Shown here: piece after piece, positions 44,801 through 49,437 of the stretch
How the letters are laid out: each line of letters starts with the position of its first letter
Numbering within the stretch: the stretch's first letter is position 1
Source: Tubulanus polymorphus
Taxonomy: Eukaryota > Nemertea > Palaeonemertea > Tubulaniformes > Tubulanidae
DNA: 64,000 nucleotides
Assembly (NCBI RefSeq): GCF_964204645.1
Contig: NC_134029.1
Span: forward strand, 17,564,450-17,628,449
Direction: 5' to 3'
Position numbers and translations under genes: made by a program
The notes under the pieces: model-generated
Database searches by the model: none
Seen by the model: the letters and a program-made list of their open reading frames with translations, nothing else
Told to the model about the DNA's origin: nothing

Positions 44801-45294
44801 CTACAACAATTGAATCATCAGAAGCGACCAGTAAGCTAACATCAACCGTCATTATGAAAACATCAGAACAGCTGACAACTACAACTGCTGGTTGGGGGCA
44901 ACAGGGCAGACGAAATGTAAAGCCAGTAGCGATAGCAGTTCCTGTTGTATTATTTGTGATAATTGCACTAGTGGTGGTCGGGGCTGTAGTTATTTACAAA
45001 TACAGAAAATCTCACCCACCACTGACCTCTAACCCTTCGGTTACTCGAGATTCACCGATGCAAGTCAGTAACATCTTATACGACTTGGCTTTGGCCGAAC
45101 AGCAAGAAGCTAATAATGTAAACAACAGACCAGATGGCGGCCCTCCGGCCGAACCAATCTACTCCGAACCGCAGCCCCCGGGACCGTCAGTTACTACTCC
45201 TGATACTTCAAATCTGGTGAAGTATGAGGAAGTTCCAGAAAATCCTCAGCCTGAGCATGTGTATGCAAATCCGAGTGCCCATAGCTTCGCATAA
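8718..45294 (+). CDS. Giant 26-domain SRCR transmembrane receptor (33 exons)
   Basis: The predicted product is a type I membrane protein of 3058 residues, reconstructed from 33 exons whose lengths total 9177 nt with no frame conflict. Order: signal peptide (residues 1-33), 26 SRCR domains (34-2890), a Ser/Thr-rich stalk (about 2891-2935), one hydrophobic helix (about 2936-2959) and a cytoplasmic tail (2960-3058). SRCR domains are disulphide-stabilised extracellular modules of about 100 residues found in scavenger receptors, CD5/CD6, CD163 and DMBT1; in invertebrates they often form large immune-type families. Most domains here have the six cysteines of group A. D1 and D26 are canonical caps, and D2-D25 are eight A-B-C triplets. 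Nearly all introns between domains are phase 1. Ligand-binding or pattern recognition is inferred from the family. Exons, intron ends and frames were read by eye; there is no transcript evidence. Individual exons follow. Confidence 0.88.
9001..9150. mobile_element. MITE with perfect 26-bp inverted termini
   Basis: agtaattggtaatgtcttgt and the following ttcaag at the left are exactly mirrored at 9125-9150. Looser pairing extends inward (ccaaaggtcgaaggg against cccctcaacctttg). CT occurs directly outside both ends. It is non-coding and lies in intron 1 of the SRCR gene. Confidence 0.8.
9249..9430. repeat. Two direct copies of a 110-bp AT-rich arm
   Basis: The unit runs from aacataaaaagt through cattgaatatttatatttg to tgcgttagattcttattttt and occurs twice in tandem. 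Inverted copies lie at 9551-9598 (partial) and 10578-10705, so the arms bracket the tandem-core element between them. Confidence 0.75.
9618..10577. mobile_element. HINE/pearl-like element with about six 145-bp cores
   Basis: A core of about 145 bp with the landmark gggcacatcctctccctagg recurs at about 9837, 9981, 10126, 10271 and 10416, with a degenerate first unit from about 9680. After the last core come an ACGG-type microsatellite (cggacagacggacggagg, 10510-10527) and a hairpin pairing gtcccccg with cgggggac (about 10538-10570). The left end also holds gtcccccgcg (9625). The order core array, ACGG microsatellite, terminal hairpin is that of the non-autonomous Helentron-related elements called pearl or HINE in bivalves. 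No transposase is present. The family assignment rests on architecture, not on sequence matches. Confidence 0.65.
10578..10705. repeat. Inverted copy of the 110-bp arm
   Basis: tctaacgcattcaaatat is followed by tatttcactcgttaattact and atgtttaaaaataagaatct, the reverse complement of the unit at 9249-9430. With those copies it forms inverted arms around the tandem-core element. Confidence 0.7.
10706..13572. other. Remainder of SRCR intron 1; (TGCG)n microsatellite
   Basis: No coding sequence is recognisable. A tetranucleotide run of tgcg/cgtg occupies 11759-11846; it generates artificial open frames on both strands (Cys-Val-Arg-Ala and His-Ala-Arg-Thr repeats). A C run lies at about 13521-13532, shortly before the acceptor of exon 2. 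Confidence 0.6.
13573..13751 (+). CDS. SRCR receptor exon 2: N-terminal half of D1 (cap)
   Basis: Residues 34-93. Acceptor ttctttcag, donor gtaagt, ends in phase 0. It holds the canonical core [26 protein letters not shown] and RMLGY. D1 most resembles D26, not the internal domains. Confidence 0.88.
13881..14052 (+). CDS. SRCR receptor exon 3: C-terminal half of D1
   Basis: Residues 94-150. Acceptor acttttag, phase 1 donor gtattg. [16 protein letters not shown], then [14 protein letters not shown], completes six cysteines. The HNCDH.EDA signature is shared only with D26. Confidence 0.88.
14053..14899. other. SRCR intron 3, left part
   Basis: No recognisable gene. A 24-bp sequence with agtttaacaatgcag is duplicated at about 14826-14877, just before the LINE remnant. 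Confidence 0.4.
14900..16556 (+). pseudogene. Decayed jockey/CR1-type LINE ORF2
   Basis: Fragments in ORF2 order with many stops and frameshifts: endonuclease end (TVYKYPEV, about 15010), the pre-RT linker (PQSRHRPI, about 15210; FSEETREAG, about 15473; [15 protein letters not shown], about 15575), reverse transcriptase fingers ([15 protein letters not shown], about 15760), [12 protein letters not shown] (about 15938), the catalytic FADDLA box (about 16010) and a terminal MNHLLECW (about 16433). The motifs fit jockey/CR1-like non-LTR retrotransposons. It lies in intron 3 of the SRCR gene, sense orientation, and is inactive. Confidence 0.8.
16936..17259 (+). CDS. SRCR exon 4: D2, triplet 1 type A
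   Basis: Residues 151-258, six cysteines. [14 protein letters not shown], then the short C-terminal loop TDCP...TC and ending LASVVC, typical of type A here. Phase 1 at both ends; donor gtaaga. No vicinal cysteine pair. Confidence 0.88.
17485..17832 (+). CDS. SRCR exon 5: D3, triplet 1 type B
   Basis: Residues 259-374, six cysteines. Acceptor tttttcag, donor gtaatt, phase 1-1. [13 protein letters not shown] and [11 protein letters not shown] are clear. It is the most divergent type B: it ends VVNVVC rather than the usual AG.LCY. Confidence 0.85.
18192..18533 (+). CDS. SRCR exon 6: D4, triplet 1 type C
   Basis: Residues 375-488, six cysteines. [17 protein letters not shown], then [13 protein letters not shown] and [12 protein letters not shown], the type C ending. 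The usual W.D..A helix segment is replaced by RRKSLAS, and the C5-C6 loop lacks G.E. Phase 1-1; acceptor caatag, donor gtaatc. Confidence 0.85.
19034..19348 (+). CDS. SRCR exon 7: D5, triplet 2 type A with vicinal CC
   Basis: Residues 489-593, eight cysteines: the six of group A plus an adjacent pair in GKSLCCQAF. Ends NYASVVC. Phase 1-1; the donor is taken as gtaagt after cagggga-type sequence (exon end 19348). Confidence 0.86.
19667..19996 (+). CDS. SRCR exon 8: D6, triplet 2 type B
   Basis: Residues 594-703, six cysteines. [21 protein letters not shown], edited here to its core [11 protein letters not shown], and the type B ending AAGVLCY. Phase 1-1; acceptor caatag, donor gtaagt. Confidence 0.86.
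19997..23043. other. SRCR intron 8 (3 kb)
   Basis: No exon is recognisable apart from the dispersed repeat listed at 21477. A 30-bp sequence containing ctatgcgtattgatagaccg occurs at about 22198 and 22528. These are too short and lack the structure to be LTRs. Confidence 0.5.
21477..21760 (-). repeat. Dispersed SINE-like repeat, copy 1 of 3
   Basis: Shared with 33663-33870 and 51597-51840. Landmarks are gtgtcccttacagaccca, cctgccgggagcgaaac and aaatcggaaatcgaagtaca. On the minus strand the block reads gtttcgctcccggcagg (gtttcgatcccggcagg in copy 3), close to the tRNA B-box GGTTCGANTCC. This suggests a tRNA-derived SINE read from the minus strand. No A-box was found with confidence. Confidence 0.55.
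23044..23212 (+). CDS. SRCR exon 9: N-terminal half of D7, triplet 2 type C
   Basis: Residues 704-760 (part). Acceptor attaaatcag, donor gtatgc, ends in phase 2 inside an Asn codon. [15 protein letters not shown] and [12 protein letters not shown] are clear. The phase 2 choice is forced by exon 10: joining gives TVIRN-KFGSGSG, the length expected for a type C domain. Confidence 0.78.
23672..23856 (+). CDS. SRCR exon 10: C-terminal half of D7
   Basis: Residues 760-821. Acceptor acttccaag, donor gtaagt. [20 protein letters not shown], then the long C5-C8 loop of type C with GACHDAK and a final IAAVRC. Six cysteines with exon 9. Confidence 0.8.
23987..24100. mobile_element. MITE, TGGCTGATTCGGGC family, short copy
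   Basis: Termini gtggctgattcgggctat and its imperfect inverse ending ccagaatcagccac, 114 bp apart. It shares terminal sequence with the larger element at 33014-33387. Located in SRCR intron 10. Confidence 0.7.
24280..24624 (+). CDS. SRCR exon 11: D8, triplet 3 type A
   Basis: Residues 822-936, six cysteines. [35 protein letters not shown]. No vicinal CC. The last loop is longer than in other type A domains ([17 protein letters not shown]). Phase 1-1; acceptor cctttcag, donor gtaagc. Confidence 0.86.
25320..25631 (+). CDS. SRCR exon 12: D9, triplet 3 type B
   Basis: Residues 937-1040, six cysteines. [37 protein letters not shown], ending AAGVLC. Closest by eye to D6. Phase 1-1; acceptor attttacag, donor gtgagg. 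Confidence 0.86.
25771..25886 (+). CDS. SRCR exon 13: N-terminal part of D10, triplet 3 type C
   Basis: Residues 1041-1079. [20 protein letters not shown] ends at NTSAK before donor gttaga (phase 0). The intron to exon 14 is only 128 bp and contains a (TA)n run with tgta interruptions at about 25937-25984. Confidence 0.83.
26015..26222 (+). CDS. SRCR exon 14: rest of D10
   Basis: Residues 1080-1148. [16 protein letters not shown], then [20 protein letters not shown] and [11 protein letters not shown], the type C ending. Acceptor acttgcag, phase 1 donor gtaatg. Confidence 0.86.
26410..26736 (+). CDS. SRCR exon 15: D11, triplet 4 type A with vicinal CC
   Basis: Residues 1149-1257, eight cysteines including [34 protein letters not shown], ending QYASVLC. 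Phase 1-1; acceptor catacag, donor gtgagt. Confidence 0.87.
27060..27401 (+). CDS. SRCR exon 16: D12, triplet 4 type B
   Basis: Residues 1258-1371, six cysteines. [25 protein letters not shown], ending SAAALCY. The N-terminal strand is extended ([15 protein letters not shown]). Phase 1-1; acceptor cattttcag, donor gtaagt. Confidence 0.87.
27584..27925 (+). CDS. SRCR exon 17: D13, triplet 4 type C
   Basis: Residues 1372-1485, six cysteines. [48 protein letters not shown], ending VAGVRCY. Phase 1-1; acceptor ttatgtag, donor gtaagc. Confidence 0.86.
27926..28607. other. SRCR intron 17
   Basis: Nothing recognisable except a tRNA-like anticodon arm near 28507-28523, discussed among rejected items. 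Confidence 0.4.
28608..28919 (+). CDS. SRCR exon 18: D14, triplet 5 type A
   Basis: Residues 1486-1589, six cysteines. [40 protein letters not shown], short loop [13 protein letters not shown]. No vicinal CC. Phase 1-1; acceptor ttttcag, donor gtaagt. Confidence 0.86.
29522..29833 (+). CDS. SRCR exon 19: D15, triplet 5 type B
   Basis: Residues 1590-1693, six cysteines. [38 protein letters not shown], ending DAGALCY. Phase 1-1; acceptor atatttcag, donor gtacgt. The exon's first strand is compact. Confidence 0.86.
29834..30868. other. SRCR intron 19
   Basis: No recognisable exon. The open frame at 30249-30569 has no known domain and no splice context. Confidence 0.4.
30869..31189 (+). CDS. 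SRCR exon 20: D16, triplet 5 type C
   Basis: Residues 1694-1800, six cysteines. [19 protein letters not shown] strongly resembles D25 (SYFDA.VLC). [11 protein letters not shown], ending QAGVACA. Phase 1-1; acceptor attctag, donor gtaaat. Confidence 0.87.
31279..31401 (+). CDS. SRCR exon 21: N-terminal part of D17, triplet 6 type A
   Basis: Residues 1801-1841. It reads [15 protein letters not shown] and [12 protein letters not shown], ending in phase 1 inside an Arg codon at donor gtgagt. Only 89 bp of intron separate it from D16. Confidence 0.83.
31500..31715 (+). CDS. SRCR exon 22: rest of D17, with vicinal CC
   Basis: Residues 1842-1913. [43 protein letters not shown]; eight cysteines with exon 21. 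Acceptor gtattttag; the donor gtttgt is weak for this gene but required by frame. Confidence 0.83.
31817..32131 (+). CDS. SRCR exon 23: D18, triplet 6 type B
   Basis: Residues 1914-2018, six cysteines. [38 protein letters not shown], ending AAGVLCY. Phase 1-1; acceptor caattttag, donor gtaggc. Confidence 0.87.
32290..32457. mobile_element. MITE, TTTGACGC...AGCTTTCGCTAC family, copy 1
   Basis: A foldback of about 168 bp: aacgagatgattagtacta, then ttatttgacgcacgagcttt and cgctac, mirrored by gtagcgaaagctcgtgcgtc and tactactcgtatc. The centre carries a second small inversion (agcttcatcgggtgaatgag). A related copy lies at 60201-60393. Confidence 0.8.
32629..32952 (+). CDS. SRCR exon 24: D19, triplet 6 type C
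   Basis: Residues 2019-2126, six cysteines. [55 protein letters not shown]. Phase 1-1; acceptor attttcag, donor gtatta. Confidence 0.88.
33014..33387. mobile_element. Foldback element, TGGCTGATTCGGGC family, long copy
   Basis: Termini tggctgattcgggc and gcccgaatcagcca. Pairing continues imperfectly for roughly 100 bp or more on each side (ctgtatggctagagcaacg against its inverse; ggttttctcgcgcgagaattc repeats). The body is made of repeated ctcgcgcgagaattcaaaac and ggttttctcg blocks, which pair with each other. It is non-coding and lies in SRCR intron 24. Confidence 0.8.
33663..33870 (-). repeat. Dispersed SINE-like repeat, copy 2 of 3
   Basis: Same family as 21477-21760, sharing gtgtcccttacagaccca and gccgggagcgaaacgggg. 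The left part has an extra (ttatgttat)n expansion. Located in SRCR intron 24. Confidence 0.55.
34296..34616 (+). CDS. SRCR exon 25: D20, triplet 7 type A, C5-C6 pair lost
   Basis: Residues 2127-2233. An open phase 1-1 exon with no stop and good splice sites (acceptor ttattacag, donor gtaagt). It starts [12 protein letters not shown], keeps the vicinal pair in [12 protein letters not shown] and ends [10 protein letters not shown]. The segment that should read C.G.E..L..C is [14 protein letters not shown], so both cysteines of that disulphide are gone together. The domain is probably still folded, though unusual. It contains no ATG, so a simple ORF scan would miss it. Confidence 0.8.
34840..35181 (+). 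CDS. SRCR exon 26: D21, triplet 7 type B
   Basis: Residues 2234-2347, six cysteines. [36 protein letters not shown], ending DAGVLCY. Phase 1-1; acceptor tatttttag, donor gtgaga. Confidence 0.87.
35194..35608. mobile_element. Hairpin-headed tandem-core element (HINE/pearl-like)
   Basis: Starts with a hairpin pairing agctccgct (35195) with agcggagct (35217-35225), followed by a cgtccgtccgttcgttcg microsatellite (about 35247-35270). Two diverged cores follow (from about 35290 and 35446), both with ctacagttttaatcagatca and tgaatgttctatggacca. The right end has agcagagct. Read from the minus strand it has the same order as the element at 9618-10577: cores, ACGG-type microsatellite, hairpin end. 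Confidence 0.6.
35712..36056 (+). CDS. SRCR exon 27: D22, triplet 7 type C
   Basis: Residues 2348-2462, six cysteines. [50 protein letters not shown], a long loop, and [10 protein letters not shown]. Phase 1-1; acceptor acttttag, donor gtaggt. Confidence 0.88.
36057..37275. other. SRCR intron 27 with a GC-rich repeat
   Basis: 36126-36390 is markedly GC-rich with repeated cgcctaccgac and gcctacg motifs. It recalls the gtcgcaa...cctacgcccg element at 42684-43001 but I cannot define its ends. A second patch (36848-36905) has gatcatcgcgtcgcaggttg. No exon is seen. Confidence 0.4.
37276..37432 (+). CDS. SRCR exon 28: N-terminal half of D23, triplet 8 type A
   Basis: Residues 2463-2515 (part). 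[32 protein letters not shown] and GKAVPR, ending in phase 2 at donor gtattc. The phase 2 split falls at the same residue position as in D7. Confidence 0.82.
37578..37738 (+). CDS. SRCR exon 29: C-terminal half of D23
   Basis: Residues 2515-2568. [40 protein letters not shown]; six cysteines with exon 28. Acceptor tttatccag, donor gtaagt. Its ending is a hybrid of types A and B. Confidence 0.83.
37901..38224 (+). CDS. SRCR exon 30: D24, triplet 8 type B
   Basis: Residues 2569-2676, six cysteines. [28 protein letters not shown], ending EAGVICY. The C5-C6 loop is short ([11 protein letters not shown]) and lacks G.E. Phase 1-1; acceptor tgttgcag, donor gtaggt. Confidence 0.86.
38399..38728 (+). 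CDS. SRCR exon 31: D25, triplet 8 type C
   Basis: Residues 2677-2786, six cysteines. [55 protein letters not shown]. This is the source-type exon for the pseudo-exon at 1327-1645. Acceptor ttctgtag, donor gtgagt, phase 1-1. Confidence 0.88.
38855..39166 (+). CDS. SRCR exon 32: D26 (cap)
   Basis: Residues 2787-2890, six cysteines. [38 protein letters not shown] and [13 protein letters not shown]; canonical group A and closest to D1. Acceptor attacag, donor gtaagt. Reading through the donor would add GKLRQSY and a stop, giving a secreted form. Confidence 0.88.
39167..39785. other. Start of SRCR intron 32
   Basis: No exon is recognised between D26 and the pseudo-tail; no hydrophobic helix is encoded here. 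Confidence 0.4.
39786..40010 (+). pseudogene. Broken copy of the receptor's cytoplasmic-tail exon
   Basis: Matches the tail part of exon 33 (from about 45030): [21 protein letters not shown], then in another frame [15 protein letters not shown] 4-bp insertion after caagaa (about 39868) causes a frameshift into TAA, and the later segment has its own stop (taa at 39967). The transmembrane part is missing. It is probably a relic of duplication; splicing to it would end soon after the first tyrosine motif. Confidence 0.85.
40099..43827 (-). pseudogene. LINE ORF2: endonuclease and reverse transcriptase
   Basis: From 43827 downwards: an AP-endonuclease domain with [15 protein letters not shown] and [12 protein letters not shown]; a linker; reverse transcriptase with [42 protein letters not shown], the catalytic [14 protein letters not shown] (about 41270-41310) and YRYLGLE. 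A C-terminal Cys/His motif [16 protein letters not shown]...C lies near 40230-40310. The product would nick target DNA and copy the element's RNA. It is non-functional: frameshifts near 41490, 42010, 42400 and 43250, and an insertion at 42684-43001. Confidence 0.88.
42684..43001. mobile_element. GTCGCAA-rich inverted-repeat element inside LINE ORF2
   Basis: The 318-bp element has perfect 13-bp ends, agccgggcgtagg and cctacgcccggct. The pairing extends with ttgcgacg/cgtcgcaa. Internally the motifs accgacctacgc, ttgcgactg and agcgacg recur many times, giving a satellite-like GC-rich body. The flanks are AT-rich (tta/ata) without a clear duplication. A remnant of the same type lies at 8230-8270. 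Confidence 0.8.
43958..44504 (-). pseudogene. LINE ORF1 remnant
   Basis: [19 protein letters not shown] and FHRVHRNG correspond to the RRM-like region of L1-type ORF1 proteins. After a frameshift near 44260, [17 protein letters not shown] and [19 protein letters not shown] form the C-terminal domain. The coiled coil is missing, so the 5' end is truncated. It is a different family from the ORF1 at 4450-5607. Confidence 0.75.
44789..45294 (+). CDS. SRCR exon 33: stalk, transmembrane helix and signalling tail
   Basis: Residues 2891-3058. Acceptor cttcacag, phase 1; stop TAA at 45292-45294. A Ser/Thr-rich stalk (probably O-glycosylated) leads to a 24-residue hydrophobic helix ([20 protein letters not shown]) and a stop-transfer KYRK. 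The tail is Pro/Asn-rich with four tyrosines in distinct contexts: ILYDLAL, PIYSEP, VKYEEV (fits the ITIM pattern V.Y..V) and HVYANP (fits the Grb2-type Y.N). Signalling by SH2 recruitment is inferred from motifs only. There is no enzymatic domain. Confidence 0.9.
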
Positions 45295-45931
45295 CTAACG
45301 ACGGTGGTTCAACAAAAAGTTCTATTTGTATAATTTGAATATACGTAAGAGGAGATTTGTAGCAGTTTTATTAATATCTTCATAACTTTTATAATCGTAT
45401 ATAATGTTTTTTTAGTATTGAATGTGGAACGAGAATTCGCAATGCAATGAGAGGCAGTATTAACTACGTAATAATGTGATAATAGCCGTGATCGCACGTT
45501 GGCACAGATCGGAGTCAAATTTGGCCCTAGCCTAATCAGAGAGCGCGCTCATACGTAAACTACTCACTCGATACTAAACGATTCTGTGACAAAGCGAAAT
45601 AGGTCACTTCCGGAACCAGTTGCGATTCAGACGCAATGATTAAATTGAATGAATTTGGCTCAGGCCTGGTTCGATGTTTTTGGTCTGGCCAAACAGGCAC
45701 AAACCCGTTTGGGACGCGCGTGAACAGTTGTTCTGGGTCGCGACTAATTAGGCCCGGGCCAAAGATGCTCGTGTGATCGCGACTTATTTCCCAAAGGCAT
45801 CAAATGTTGAACTCTTGTAGGATTATTTTTTGTGGTTTTTAGTTTACTATTATCGTCCACTTTGAGTGACAGAAGTAAATTTTGTATTTCAATTCTAATT
45901 ACTGGTGCTCATTTTAATTGCGTATGCATAA

Positions 45932-45937
45932 AATAAA
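45932..45937 (+). terminator. Polyadenylation signal, SRCR receptor
   Basis: AATAAA 638 bp after the stop codon, followed by a T/G-containing stretch. It is the best canonical hexamer in the downstream kilobase. Confidence 0.5.
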
Positions 45938-46659
45938 GTTTGTATAAAACTGTCAATTCCTTGGGTGATTTTTTTCAAAAGTGATGCCAATTTGCCGTTT
46001 TCTTGCTTTATTGCATAAACGTTTGACGTTTTGACGGAGATTCCTGATTAACAGGATTTCCTTGCAACGCAATATCCAAATGGCGCCATGTTTTTTCGCG
46101 CACCTGCTACGGGATCGACTTCGCGTTAAATACACAAACCAACGATTCGATCATGTAGATGCAATCAATCAATCTTTTATTAGTTTTAAGGGCAATCTAT
46201 TAATAAATTGATTATTCATTTGAATATATTAAGCTTGCTAAAATTCATTTTGAATGCGCCAGTAATAATATCGATGAAAAAACGTGTGTATGAATATGCG
46301 AATGGATTTTAGCTTAATTATCGTTTGAATAAAACACAGTATCAATGACCAAAATTGCGTAGCGTATAATAAACCCATTACAAAAGTTAATGCGGTTTGT
46401 TTGCGCGGGTGATCCTTTCTTGGTATGAGTATCGTTTGATATACCGTTGCTACGTGAATCTATGCTACGGTTTAATTCGAGATGATTCCATCCGGAATGA
46501 CTTCGATCATAATGCATGCCTTTTCAATACGCGTCCTTCACGCCGCTAATATCCCTTGATGTATTGCTGGTTGCTACACTGTCTTTGTTGATTAATGAAA
46601 ATGCTTCATCTGCGGTACTTTTTATTTCAAAAGACACTGGTAAACTACATGACCACCAA
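45938..46659. other. Intergenic, nothing recognised
   Basis: AT-rich sequence with no domain-bearing frame on either strand. Confidence 0.4.
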
Positions 46660-47520
46660 TGGGCTATTATTTAGTCTGACTCCCAAGAATTCAACGAGAA
46701 GATTTTTACACTAATCTTTTCTTTACAGTCAACCCCCGATAAACCGCCCACCCATATACCGCCATTCTTGCCTACCGCCAGGTTTTCTCAATGTAAATCT
46801 CAAATACAAAGTTGACCAACCCCGATTTACCGCCATACTCTGTATACCGCCAAAATCGTTCTGCTGGTGCACTGATGTTGGTTGAATGTATCTCCGAATC
46901 ATGTATTGTCTATAAATCCGGACATTATTGTGTAATACTGTGTAGTGTCTTTTATGCGCCATGATACCTGAATATATATGTATGTAAAACAACAGCTTCT
47001 GGTTCACTTCTAAAACTACTAAACCGTCCAAAACTATATCATCGTAATGCTCAAACAGAAAAAAAACGCTCTTTTCGCCATTTCTATTCTTTTACTATTG
47101 ATCAAAATTGAAACTGTACAGGCTTAATAACATATTCAACATATCGCTTCGATGGTACAGTCGTCCGAAAACCTATGTTTTTTCTCAAAATGACTACTAG
47201 AATTCAGTGAAATACTCGTGATTTTTCTTAAATTTTCGTTGATTTGAAAACCACAATAATTTTGTAATGCATTTCCGAAACGAATTTTTGAAAGGGTGAA
47301 TTAATCAATCAGAATTTAATCACGTTAATTCGAAATTTGAAGTGATTTGATACTTTCGTCCGGAAACCTCAGGATGATGTATTTCCGACAAGTATTAAAA
47401 TCTTGTGATATTATATCTATACGTTTTACTAACCGTTTGTCAATATATAACTATTGTTTATATTATCCTTAAAAACACTTTTAATAAAGATTTACGTGAT
47501 ATATTAAATGAAATGCTGTC
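46660..47520. repeat. Second copy of the 6455-6994 repeat, with insert
   Basis: Same landmarks as 6455-6994 in the same orientation. 46723-46858 is extra sequence built around repeated ataccgcca and gataaaccgcc motifs, starting cagtcaaccccc. It resembles the degenerate ends of pogo/Tigger-type transposons but has no clear inverted partner. Confidence 0.6.
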
Positions 47521-48498
47521 GTTTGCAATGAGTATAGCTCCGCCTAAAACGTAAACAGAAGAGGACGTTCAGATGGTCTGCTGGGTCCCGAGGATTGTGC
47601 TTCACCACTAACTAATACAAATGAAGTGTGGAGGAGACGAAAGCGAAGATTCTGAAGAAACAGAATTGATTCATATAAATTTATTTGAGTCTGCATCTGC
47701 GTGTAAGAACCTATTTTTGATATTACTCATACCGTAGACCGGTTCCTTGCGACTTCTATGTCGATGCTGCAACAACTTATATATCTATATCGTAAAATTT
47801 GTTGTACCATTGATAATTCTTTGTGCAAATAACTCAAAATCAATCCAGGATCCTAGCTAGAACATCAAAAGTCGTAAGCCAATCAAGAGTCTACCATTAG
47901 TCATTAGTCTAGAACTTTAATTACATGACTAAAGGACAGGCGAATTTTTTTCGGCGAATCAATCGTCGTATATAATTCGACCAAGGTTGACACACTTTGG
48001 ACGAATTCGGTGACGCTAACGGGAGAGCGTTGCTATCGTACCGTATTCTGGAGTGTTCGCATGAATTGGTCATTTCGATGATATTGACCAAACAGCTTCT
48101 ACCCAGAAATGAGACATCGTATGATATCATAATCACACAGAATTTTATCTAAATGATTATCTAATTAGTGAAAAATATATTAGTTATCAATTGACTTCCT
48201 GTATCATTTTGCTGTGTATGGGAGTGCCTGTTAATATGTATTCGATAACCAAAGCACGCGGGTGGATCTAGGGGATTTTTCAGGCTTTTTTCCGATTGAG
48301 AAATCGTGAAAATATGTACATCATAAAACGAATATTTTTCGTGACACATTGGTACGTGTTCCATGTTAAGCTGTGAAGCTGATTAAAGGTTTCTCTCTCA
48401 CGAGATGAATTTCACTTCGCAGACGACGACAGTACTCTTTGCAACTAAAAATCCTTGCCCACCTTACATATTCCCAAACGTGTTGACAATCAGCGTAA
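47521..48498. other. Intergenic, nothing recognised
   Basis: No coding potential recognised; short frames only. Confidence 0.4.
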
Positions 48499-49437
48499 AA
48501 CTTGCTGGATAGTTTTACTATCAGCGTCATTGGAATAATTTTGAATTGTTTGAGCATTGCAATTTTGCGTCGCCAATCTTCAAACCACATATCGCTCTAC
48601 CTTCTGCGGTGGCAGTAGCCGATATTCTTTTTCTTGCATTTCGCATAATTCAAGCGCCTATTCGTTTAGTCGTATCCGCTCTGACCCAGGGAAGTCACAT
48701 GTTCACGGTACCTACGAGTATGAGTTGGGGTATTCGGCCATGGATATATCGGATAGTTTGCTTACCGAGATCCTCGGCGCAACTGACAAGAAACTGGATA
48801 ACCGTACTGCTAGTTTTAGAAAGGTGTACTTCTATCGCTAGGCCATTCTTCAAGGGTACGAATTGTAGTTTGTTGTTTTTACATCATTTTTGGTGTCTTA
48901 GGTTGTCCATTGATTATCGGCACTACAATAGGAAACTGGTATTATGACGAATGTAACAAGGTCATTATACAATCCATCTGCCCAGCAAGCGATCCAATAC
49001 GGAAATATTTTTTTTCTAATATCTAATGTTGACCAATTCGCCATTCCTTTGTACAAAGAAATCCTGCCTGCGGTATTGCTTATAATTTTCAACAGCCATT
49101 TGATATGGACCCTAAGAAAGATTAGTTCTCGGAGAAAAGGATTTACAAACGAAGCCGAACAGAGGTTAGACGTGAAAGCTAGTAAAATGGCCATAGCTGT
49201 TATTGTGTTTATTGTCTGTGAAATTCCAGCTTCGTTCCGATCTTAAAACAATTTCATCGGACACTTCGTCAGGATACCACCCATTAAACATTCTTGCATC
49301 TTCTTTCATCCATCTAAACGATACAAGTATTGTTTAACGATCTGTTACCGGCCATAAACTCGTCTGTCAATTTCTTTATCTATTACATAGCAAACGATAA
49401 TTTTAGAGGAGCTGCCAAAAATTTGTTAAGAAGGTGA
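48499..49437 (+). pseudogene. Class A GPCR pseudogene (neuropeptide-receptor-like)
   Basis: Pieces of a rhodopsin-type receptor in order but in different frames: TM1 (ISVIGIILNCLSIAILRR, about 48520), TM2 (AVAVADILFLAFRIIQAPI, about 48605), TM3 with NWITVLLVLERCTSIARPF (about 48800, ERC in place of DRY), TM4 (GVLGCPLIIGTTIGNWYY, about 48890), TM5 (EILPAVLLIIFNSHLIWTLR), TM6 (KMAIAVIVFIVCEIPASFR) and TM7 (INSSVNFFIYYIANDNFRG, in place of NPxxY), ending at TGA 49435-49437. At least four frameshifts or stops (near 48600, 48880, 49020, 49245) kill it. The TM7 form NFFIYY recalls invertebrate FMRFamide-type receptors. Confidence 0.82.
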
